From contig CADDZH010000141.1 in assembly GCA_902812455.1 (NCBI GenBank), forward strand, positions 1 through 9,788: a stretch of DNA of 9,788 nt, written 5' to 3'. Positions 1 to 5,692 of this stretch are shown here, in pieces. Source of the stretch: Chloroflexota bacterium. GTDB taxonomy: Bacteria; Chloroflexota; Ktedonobacteria; Ktedonobacterales; Ktedonobacteraceae. The stretch's first letter is position 1; every line of letters starts with the position of its first letter. Below the pieces are notes generated by a model. The model searched no databases and was not told the origin of the DNA. It worked only from the letters and a program-made list of their open reading frames with translations. Position numbers and translations under genes: made by a program.

Positions 1-1
1 C

Positions 2-1309
2 TACACGCCCGTCAATTTCCGCATGTCGCTTGCCGAGCTTGTCTACTGCATCAGTGATGCAGCGCCGGTCCTTGTCTTTTATGAGGAAGACAACCATGCC
101 ACCATTGAAGCTGCCCTCAAACAGGCTCAGAGCGCGGTCAAAACATATGCCGTTGGTGCAGGTAGTGGCCAGGGTGCATTTGAGCAGTTGCGAAGGCGAG
201 GGGCATCCCTGCAAACAGCGCCAGCCATTTCCGATGATAGCGTTGCCATCATGCTCTACACCTCGGGAACAACGGGGCGCCCTAAAGGTGTGCCTCGCTC
301 TCATCTCAACGAAGCGAGCGCTGCCGAGGCGCATATTATTCAGAACCAGTATACGCTGTTTGAAAGTACCATTGGCGTGATGCCGTTTTATCACACCATG
401 GGCATGCGCACTGTGCTGGTGACGACTTTCCTCAACGGGAAACTTGTTTTGCTGCCCCAATATGAGCCAGAGGCAGCCTTAGAGGTGCTGGCACAGGAAA
501 AGATTACCAGCCTGTACCTTGTGCCCACGTTATATTTTGATCTCGTCAACCAGCCTCAACTTGATCGCTATGATCTGCGTGCGCTTACTAAAATAGGCTA
601 TGCCGGGGCCGCAATGACCTCGACGCTGACACAGACCTGCTTTGAGCGCTTTCGCCCGCAAGTCTTTGTGAACCACTTTGGCAGTTCAGAAGTGTATACC
701 TTTACGATTTGCTCGTGGCTGGATCGCAAACCGACCTGCGCGGGGCGGCCCGGCTTTCACGAGGAGGTTCGTATAGTCACAGCCGATCCTACGCGACATG
801 TGCTTCCTGATGAGGTAGTGGGCGCAGGCACGCCGGGTGAGGTGATTGTCAACCTCTCTTCACCGGAAGCCTTCAAGGGATACTGGAACCGGCCGGATGC
901 GAATGAGAAGGCGTTGCGCCAGGGCTGGTACTTTACAGGAGATGTCGGCGTATGGGATGAGGATGGAGACCTGTGGGTGCAGGGGAGAGTGGATGATATG
1001 CTCATTTCTGGCGGAGAGAATATCCACCCGCTGGAAGTTGAAGATGTACTGGCGCAGCATCCCAAAGTTGCCGAGGTTGCCGTAGCAGGCTTGCCGGATG
1101 AGCGCTGGGGACAGATTGTAGCGGCATTTGTTGTTCCGGCAGATGCCTCTCTGACTGCCGAGGAACTCGACCAATTTGCCCTTGCGAACCCGCAGCTCGC
1201 AAGGTTCAAACGCCCGAGACGCTACGTGTTCGTCAAGCAAGTGCCAAAATCGCCGGTCGGGAAGATTCTGCGCCGCAAATTGCAGGCTGGCGAATACGAA
1301 CCTTATTAG
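2..1309 (+). CDS. AMP-dependent acyl-CoA synthetase/ligase, 5' end outside the window
   Basis: This is an adenylate-forming enzyme that activates a carboxylic acid with ATP and then transfers it to CoA. The frame is open from base 2, and the first visible residues (YTPVNFR followed by MSLAELVY) match the internal 'PVNFR' region of the family. The ATG at 23 is therefore not the start, and the N-terminal part is missing. Counting from the Met at 23, the phosphate loop YTSGTTGRPKG is at 79-89, the adenine-binding motif HFGSSE at 218-223, the ribose-binding Asp in YFTGD at 307, and the hinge GRVDDMLISGGENIHP at 321-336. The C-terminal PVGKILRR carries the catalytic Lys at 414, so all core motifs of the visible part are intact. 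The next gene is a crotonase-fold protein 147 bp downstream on the same strand, which fits acyl-CoA catabolism. The acid used (fatty, aryl or other) cannot be told from sequence. Confidence 0.93.
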   Translation, partial: YTPVNFRMSLAELVYCISDAAPVLVFYEEDNHATIEAALKQAQSAVKTYAVGAGSGQGAFEQLRRRGASLQTAPAISDDSVAIMLYTSGTTGRPKGVPRSHLNEASAAEAHIIQNQYTLFESTIGVMPFYHTMGMRTVLVTTFLNGKLVLLPQYEPEAALEVLAQEKITSLYLVPTLYFDLVNQPQLDRYDLRALTKIGYAGAAMTSTLTQTCFERFRPQVFVNHFGSSEVYTFTICSWLDRKPTCAGRPGFHEEVRIVTADPTRHVLPDEVVGAGTPGEVIVNLSSPEAFKGYWNRPDANEKALRQGWYFTGDVGVWDEDGDLWVQGRVDDMLISGGENIHPLEVEDVLAQHPKVAEVAVAGLPDERWGQIVAAFVVPADASLTAEELDQFALANPQLARFKRPRRYVFVKQVPKSPVGKILRRKLQAGEYEPY

Positions 1310-1381
1310 CGAATCATCGTTATCCCTAGGAGCAAGGAGCGATTGCAATCTATCCAACATATTCTTGTTTCAGTTGTGTCC

Positions 1382-1408
1382 AATATGTCGAATATGTCGA
1401 ATATGTCA
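1382..1408 (+). repeat. Three tandem 9-bp units AATATGTCG
   Basis: AATATGTCG occurs three times head to tail between the acyl-CoA synthetase and the hydratase gene; the third copy ends in CA instead of CG. The units encode Met-Ser-Asn repeats in a 21-codon ORF (1385-1450) that is in frame with the hydratase and ends 6 bp before its ATG. No Shine-Dalgarno sequence precedes that small ORF. It may simply be slippage-prone spacer. Confidence 0.7.
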
Positions 1409-1456
1409 TTTGTATCAGAGGGGCCAGAGCAACCGCACAAGGAAGGATAAACAATT

Positions 1457-2236
1457 ATGGCAGAATATCCAGATTCCATTTTGCGCGTAGAGTATCGCAC
1501 CGACAAGCCGGTCGCGGTGCTGACGTTCGACGCGCCGCCACTCAACATCATTACGATCCCGACACGCGAACACTTTGCGGCTGTGTTTAGGGAAATTGAG
1601 GCGAATGATACAGTGCGCGCCGTTATTGTGCGCAGCGCAGGTGAGCATTTTTCTTCCGGGGGAGATGTTGCAGGATTTCTCAAGGTCACTCCTGAATATA
1701 TCAGTCATTTTGCGGAGAACGTCGCGGCTCCCGAACGCTGTACCAAGCCGGTCATCGCTCGTCTTTCAGGCTATACGCTTGGCGTAGGATTGGAGATTGC
1801 GCTGGCCTGCGATTTTCGCATTGCATCTGAAACGACCCAGATCGGGCTTCCAGAAATGCGCCTGGGCATGATTCCAGGGAGTGGGGGGACGCAGCGTATT
1901 GCGCGTATAGCCGGGCTTGGTCGAGCGATGGACATGATTTTGCGAGCCAGGCGCCTCGCTGCGGAGGAAGCCAGGGCCTGGGGCCTGCTCACGGAGGTAG
2001 TGCCGGCAAGTGAGCTTGATGCGCGAGTAGAGGCGCTGGTCGATGAGCTGCTGGCATTTTCACCGCTGGCCTACCGTGTAGGGAAGCAGGCGCTCCATGC
2101 AGCGATGGAGGTTCCGCTGAGCGCAGGCCTGGCTATGGAAGGAAGAATGTACGGCTTCCTGCGTACAACAGAAGATTTCCGCGAAGGGGTGCAGGCCTTT
2201 AAGGAAAAACGACGGCCTCACTTTCAAGGGAAATGA
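1457..2236 (+). CDS. Enoyl-CoA hydratase/isomerase (crotonase) family protein
   Basis: The 259-residue length is normal for a single-domain crotonase. The oxyanion-hole segment FSSGGD is at 65-70 and GYTLGVGLE at 105-113. The two positions matching the catalytic glutamates of rat enoyl-CoA hydratase are both Glu (E113 in GVGLE and E133 in IGLPE), followed by GMIPGSGGTQR at 137-147. This supports hydratase chemistry (water addition to an enoyl-CoA) over a non-acidic crotonase activity. The N-terminal PPLNI resembles ring-type dienoyl-CoA hydratases as well as fatty-acid enzymes, so the substrate is open. The ATG is well placed: AAGGAAGGA lies 9 bp upstream. It sits between an acyl-CoA synthetase and a maleate isomerase-like gene on the same strand, so an operon for activation and breakdown of an organic acid is likely. 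Confidence 0.93.
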   Translation: MAEYPDSILRVEYRTDKPVAVLTFDAPPLNIITIPTREHFAAVFREIEANDTVRAVIVRSAGEHFSSGGDVAGFLKVTPEYISHFAENVAAPERCTKPVIARLSGYTLGVGLEIALACDFRIASETTQIGLPEMRLGMIPGSGGTQRIARIAGLGRAMDMILRARRLAAEEARAWGLLTEVVPASELDARVEALVDELLAFSPLAYRVGKQALHAAMEVPLSAGLAMEGRMYGFLRTTEDFREGVQAFKEKRRPHFQGK

Positions 2237-2333
2237 TGAATGAAGCTCTGACCCCCACAAGGGAGGCCACTACATCTTGCCAGTCGCATGAAAATTGACA
2301 AAGTAATAGGCAAACAAGAAAGGCGTGCAAAGT

Positions 2334-3098
2334 ATGAATGATTCTACTACCCCCATAAGGGTCGGTTTAATTGTGCCGAGTTCCAATGTGACCGTCGAAG
2401 CAGAGTTGCCGGCTTTACTGGCGCGGCATGAGACTGCAAGGTTTACTTTCCATAGTAGCCGCATGAGGATGCAAGAGGTTTCAGAGGAAGGGCTGCGGGC
2501 AATGAATGCACAGAGGGAACGCTGTGTAGCTGAGCTGATGGATGCTTCTTGCGATGCGCTGGTCTATGGGTGTCTTGTGGCTATTATGGCCCAGGGGCCT
2601 GGAGAGCACCGCCGGGTGACAGCGGCTATTCGAGAGCAACTACACGATTCTGCTTCTATGCCCGTGATCGTTACCAGCGCCGGTGCCCTGATTGAGGCTG
2701 TCCGAGCGCTTGGCGCGCAGCGTGTAGCGCTTGTCACGCCATATGTGAGGCCCATTGCTCAGAAGGTGGTGGATTACATCGCAGCGGAACAGATCGAGAT
2801 CACAGACTGGGTCGCCCTGGAAGAACCGAATAACGCCGCAGTTGCATGCATCCCTGGCGAGCGCATTCTTGCTGCTGCCGGCACGCTAGACCTGGCGAGG
2901 GCTGACGCCCTGATCCTGTCTGCGTGTGTGCAGATGCCGTCGCTGCCGTTGATTGAGCCCGCAGAGGCGAAGTTTGGCCTGCCAGTACTCTCAGCTTCAA
3001 CGGCAACGGCATTTACCCTGCTGCGCCGCCTGGGTCTCCCAACGGTGCTGCCCGGTGCAGGACGTCTTCTCCAGGAAGACAGGCGAGAAGAAGGATGA
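2334..3098 (+). CDS. Maleate isomerase-like protein, Asp/Glu racemase superfamily
   Basis: A 254-residue protein opening with GLIVPSSNVTVEAELP (11-26), the pattern of maleate cis-trans isomerases and arylmalonate decarboxylases. Both active-site cysteines of the racemase/isomerase type are present: C80 in VYGC and C198 in LSACVQMPS. Arylmalonate decarboxylases keep only the second, so maleate-to-fumarate isomerisation, or a related cofactor-free two-base reaction, is the better guess. The start is chosen at ATG 2334 because AAGAAAGG (2316-2323) ends 10 bp before it; an in-frame GTG at 2325 would leave only 1 bp. It is the last gene of the + strand cluster, 97 bp after the hydratase. Its stop lies only 10 bp from the stop of the convergent membrane-protein gene. 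It could feed fumarate to the TCA cycle, but no maleate-forming gene is visible. Confidence 0.85.
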   Translation: MNDSTTPIRVGLIVPSSNVTVEAELPALLARHETARFTFHSSRMRMQEVSEEGLRAMNAQRERCVAELMDASCDALVYGCLVAIMAQGPGEHRRVTAAIREQLHDSASMPVIVTSAGALIEAVRALGAQRVALVTPYVRPIAQKVVDYIAAEQIEITDWVALEEPNNAAVACIPGERILAAAGTLDLARADALILSACVQMPSLPLIEPAEAKFGLPVLSASTATAFTLLRRLGLPTVLPGAGRLLQEDRREEG

Positions 3099-3108
3099 AG
3101 CGGGCAAC

Positions 3109-3477
3109 CTAATCGTATCTACCAGGTTCGTGTGTGCGTGGCCCGTCAAAAGGCATTTCAGGATACTGCGCCTGGGGTTGCTCGTACTGAGCTTGATACG
3201 CCTGCGGCGGTTGCTCATAGCGGGCAAACGACCTGTAATGACTGGATTCAGGGACTATTTCTTCTTGCCAGGGACGTTCGCCACCGGCAAATGCCCCGGT
3301 ACCGGCGTGAGCAGGCTGCGCTCGCTGCGTTACCCAGAACAGCAATAATGTGGCTCCCAATACTCCGGCCAGGAGCATCCCTAACATCCCCAGCGGCCCG
3401 ATGCCATTCATCACCGGAGTCGAGCCACCAGGAAAAGCTGCAGATGCTGCTGCGGCATGGTGGCATAGATGCTGCAA
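3109..3477 (-). CDS. Small single-pass membrane protein with Gln/Tyr/Pro-rich tail, unknown function
   Basis: I do not recognise a family. The 122-residue protein has a short N-terminus, one clear hydrophobic segment at about 26-49 (GPLGMLGMLLAGVLGATLLL, then FWVT), and a polar tail with repeated YEQPPQAYQAQYEQPQAQYP at about 87-106. This looks like a membrane anchor with a disordered tail. The start is read as TTG because AAAGGAG sits 6 bp before it. The frame stays open upstream to a second TTG at 3519, but that one lacks such a site. Biased codon composition in one frame, the hydrophobic block and the strong ribosome-binding site support a real gene. It is convergent with the maleate isomerase-like gene and lies downstream of the DUF433 remnant on the same strand. 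Confidence 0.7.
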   Translation of the reverse strand: MQHLCHHAAAASAAFPGGSTPVMNGIGPLGMLGMLLAGVLGATLLLFWVTQRAQPAHAGTGAFAGGERPWQEEIVPESSHYRSFARYEQPPQAYQAQYEQPQAQYPEMPFDGPRTHEPGRYD

Positions 3478-3483
3478 CGATTT

Positions 3484-3490
3484 CTCCTTT
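3484..3490 (-). promoter_or_regulatory. Shine-Dalgarno site that fixes a TTG start
   Basis: Read on the - strand, AAAGGAG ends 6 bp before the TTG at 3477. No ATG in the frame is comparably placed, so this site decides the start of the membrane-protein gene. Confidence 0.7.
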
Positions 3491-3609
3491 CTCTGCTCAA
3501 ATGATTCGTGACGATGCAATACTCCACGTAGCCCAACATAGTTAACAAGTACCAGCGTAAGGGAAAATTGTTAAAAAAGTGTGTGGCAAATTGTAAAATA
3601 TCGGTAAAA

Positions 3610-3821
3610 TTATGGCTCTGAGTTAAGTGCATTCTTGACCTGTTCTTCCGTGAGGTCATATTCCTCACAGACCTCCCGTATCGACATGCCGTGAGAGAGA
3701 GCGACAAGGATAATCTCACGGGAACGCACGTGCCATCCACAGTCGCTTTCCCTCCATTGATTTGAGGATCAGAGATAATACCGGGAGAAAGGACTCGTCT
3801 CTCCTGTGGCTGCTGTGACGT
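3610..3821 (-). pseudogene. DUF433 domain protein (antitoxin-like), start codon lost and frameshifted
   Basis: Two - strand frames each hold half of a DUF433 protein. The upstream frame reads SPGIISDPQINGGKATVDGT then CVPV, matching the family's N-terminal '.SDP...GGK....GT..PV'. The downstream frame reads REIILVALSHGMSIREVCEE then YDLTEEQVKNAL to a TAA, matching its 'il..l..G.s..ei...Y..Lt.e.v..Al'. They join near base 3725 (GTTCCCGTGAGATT). Loss of 4 bp there (CCCGTCCGTGAG to CCCGTGAG) would explain the break and leave the expected VPVREI; a lost C is an alternative. A good ribosome-binding site, AAAAGGAG, ends 8 bp before ACG TCA CAG CAG, exactly where an ATG would be expected, so the start also seems mutated. 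Restored length would be about 71 residues, normal for DUF433. Family members are often linked to toxin-antitoxin loci; here it follows the coiled-coil gene by 25 bp. Confidence 0.82.
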
Positions 3822-3829
3822 ATGTACTG

Positions 3830-3837
3830 CTCCTTTT
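3830..3837 (-). promoter_or_regulatory. Strong Shine-Dalgarno site in front of an ACG codon
   Basis: AAAAGGAG on the - strand lies in the 25-bp gap after the coiled-coil gene and 8 bp before an ACG in the DUF433 frame. No ATG, GTG or TTG of that frame lies at a working distance. It is best read as the ribosome-binding site of the gene whose start was mutated. Confidence 0.7.
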
Positions 3838-3846
3838 GGCCCTCAC

Positions 3847-4194
3847 TTATTCGGGCTGCTTGGGCAGGCGTGCGAGAATTTGCGTAAGAAGTGTCTCTAC
3901 ACGGTCAAACCGTCTTGAGTGCTCGCCCAGGACGCGTGTGTGCTCATTGAGTAGGCGTGTGTGTTCATTGAGGAGCGCTGTATGTGCATCGAACTTCGTT
4001 TCGAGTTGATCCAGGCGTATTTTCATCATTTCCACGCGTAGCCCTGTTTGCTTGCTTTCTTGTGAAAGCGTTTGAAGCAAACCGAGCAGGATGGGGCTAT
4101 TCTCATTGACCTCGTGTATAGATGTTCCTATTTCTCTTTGCAGTGTTCCAAAGTATTGTTCCAGCGCGGTAATTCTCTCTTCCTGTGCAGGCAT
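3847..4194 (-). CDS. Short coiled-coil protein with heptad repeats, unknown function
   Basis: A charged 115-residue protein, predicted helical throughout and with no signal peptide or membrane segment. From about residue 53 it shows heptad periodicity, with near-identical units LLNEHTR, LLNEHTR and VLGEHSR at 74-94, then FDRVETLLTQILARLPKQ to the end. A dimeric or trimeric coiled coil is likely. I chose the ATG at 4194 because GGGGAGG lies about 11 bp upstream; an in-frame ATG at 4254 would add 20 residues but has no visible ribosome-binding site. The DUF433 remnant follows after 25 bp with its own Shine-Dalgarno site, so the two were probably co-transcribed. That pairing suggests an accessory or regulatory module, but nothing in the sequence gives a biochemical activity. 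Confidence 0.75.
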   Translation of the reverse strand: MPAQEERITALEQYFGTLQREIGTSIHEVNENSPILLGLLQTLSQESKQTGLRVEMMKIRLDQLETKFDAHTALLNEHTRLLNEHTRVLGEHSRRFDRVETLLTQILARLPKQPE

Positions 4195-4317
4195 ATGTTG
4201 TGTGCCCTCCCCGTGTAGTTGATTTGTGGGTTCGTTTTGTGCTGTTACTATCATACGTTGGGTTTGCCGTTTTGTCTAGTGGGCTTTCGCCTGCTCCATA
4301 CTCGACTCGCCCTCCGC

Positions 4318-4341
4318 AATCGCACCTTCGAAGGTGCGATT
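4318..4341. repeat. Perfect 24-bp palindrome in an intergenic region
   Basis: AATCGCACCTTC is followed immediately by its exact reverse complement. It lies between the 3' end of the amidohydrolase gene (4473) and the start of the coiled-coil gene (4194), both on the - strand. As RNA it would form a 10-bp stem with a UCGA loop. There is no U-run on either side, so it is a poor intrinsic terminator. A dimeric repressor site, a transcript-end hairpin or a dispersed palindromic repeat are all possible. A smaller inverted repeat, GCCGG-CTTT-CCGGC, lies nearby at 4378-4391. Confidence 0.8.
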
Positions 4342-4472
4342 TCGCCTGTTGCCTGGTTGACGAAGGCGGCGCGCATAGCCGGCTTTCCGGCAAAGAGGTA
4401 GGCGTGAGCAGAGCTGCGCTATCTGCTTTGAGCGCCTCGCTCAATTGATCGCATTGTGCGCTGCCCCTGCCA

Positions 4473-5530
4473 TCAGGTCATGGTTTGCTGGGGCTGGTTG
4501 ATAGCTGGCGAACGCATTTTCTGGGCCTCCTCCGTGGGTCTTGGCCTGCTGCGCAAAGACCCCGGCGCAAGCTTCATACGCACAGGCTGCTGCGCTTGCC
4601 CTCTTGTGGCGATCTGCCAGTGCTGGAGCGCGTTGTCGTGGAAGAAGGCGCGCCGCAGCAAGACCCGCTCGTGACTGCCCTGGTTGGCCACGCCGCGAGC
4701 AAGCGTGGCGGCGGCCTCAAAGGTGGCGAGTTGTGGATAGACGAACTCCTCCAGATAGCGCTGGCGGTCACAGGGCCAGAACACATCGGAGCCAAACATC
4801 AACATGTCGTGCGGCAACATGTTGAGGGCCTTGCGAAAGGACTCCACCTGCCAATCCGCCGGGCAGCCGAAGGACAGGTCTACCTTGAGTTGCCAGTGGT
4901 CTTTGTGCCCCAGCTTGGCGTGGAAGGTTTCCATCGCCAGAGTAGCAATGCATTCGTCCACCCATGGCCAGCCCAGATGGGCCAGGTGGCCGTGGAAGCC
5001 AGGGATGCGATGCATCCCTTCATAGGAAGCAGGCCGGCAATACTCGCTGGAGCGTTCATCCAGGAAGATGCCACAGTGGAAGGCCACATACATGCCCAGG
5101 CTGGCTAACTCGCTCAGAAAGGGTTGGATGCGGGCATCGTTCACCCGCCAGCCATCTGGCACTAACTTGACACCCCGGATGCCTAGCTCAAAGTAGCAGC
5201 GCCGCGCCTCCTCGATCATGAGTTGCACCGCACGCTCTTGATCCCCCCGACGATACAAGGATTGGGATTGAGGACGGCGAAAGCCAGCAAGCGCTCGGAG
5301 GCATGGGCGCAAAAATCGGAGATGTAGTCGTTGTGTCGCCGGATGTCGTCGTAGTGCTCATTGGTCAGTTGCAGGCCGTGGACCTGGAGCAAGGGGGCAA
5401 ACACGAAGGCCATCTCGACGCCGCACTCATCCATGCAGCGCACCACCTGCTCGGGTGGGCCATCGGCATCCGGGCCAGAGGTATGCGTATCGATGATAGG
5501 GAGATCGTAGAGCTTGGAAGCTGTCGCCAT
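4473..5530 (-). pseudogene. Amidohydrolase family protein (ACMSD-like), frameshifted at a G6 tract
   Basis: The family (Amidohydro_2) uses metal-dependent TIM barrels for hydrolysis or decarboxylation. The gene starts at ATG 5530 with AAAGGAG 7 bp upstream and reads MATASKLYDLPIIDTHTSGP on to LNPNPCIVGG (96 residues), then leaves frame. The rest (DQERAVQLMIEE onward) continues in another - strand frame to 4473. The break is at a run of six Gs (5243-5248); seven Gs would give one 352-residue protein. In that restored protein, H16, H152 (AFHCG), H185 (HLAHLG) and D249 (FGSD) match family metal or catalytic positions. The second His of the usual HxH is Ser18, which is odd. About 40 residues after the barrel (from about HWQIATRG) look like a low-conservation tail. 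It follows the tartrate dehydrogenase-like gene on the same strand. A sequencing or assembly indel is as likely as a true mutation. Confidence 0.85.
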
Positions 5531-5621
5531 CTCTCTTCTCCTTTGCATGAACGTGCCCACTCCTTGCCCATCAACTGGGGGAAGGGTCATGGTGATTGCC
5601 CCATAATATAGAGCAGCCGCC

Positions 5622-5659
5622 AAAAAAGCAAGCCTTCGATTTGCCTCAGCAAATATCGA
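5622..5659 (-). terminator. Possible weak terminator or attenuator hairpin
   Basis: On the - strand, downstream of the dehydrogenase stop, a hairpin with stem ATTTGC/GCAAAT, a TGAG loop and three more pairs beyond a 2-nt bulge (5636-5659) is followed 8 bases later by six Ts. The gap between stem and T-run makes it a weak candidate. It would reduce read-through into the amidohydrolase gene. Confidence 0.3.
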
Positions 5660-5692
5660 TTATTCTTTTAGTTTTAGGCTGGGGAGGCGTGC

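Noticed and set aside
757..1360. Long - strand open frames opposite the acyl-CoA synthetase
   Set aside because: The + strand carries all adenylation motifs; the antisense frames are low-complexity and resemble no family.
1382..1408. A CRISPR-like array
   Set aside because: The repeats are 9 bp long, directly adjacent and without spacers. No CRISPR array was seen anywhere in the window.
2295..2300. TTGACA before the maleate isomerase-like gene as a -35 box
   Set aside because: There is no -10-like hexamer at 16-18 bp; that place holds the ribosome-binding site. Co-transcription with the hydratase gene is simpler.
4103..4448. Open frames on both strands across the palindrome region
   Set aside because: They owe their length to the palindrome and composition, have no ribosome-binding site, and one overlaps the coiled-coil gene. 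They could belong to a dispersed repeat, but that cannot be shown here.
4485..5108. A 207-codon + strand frame opposite the amidohydrolase
   Set aside because: The - strand has the amidohydrolase metal motifs; the + frame has no family-like features.
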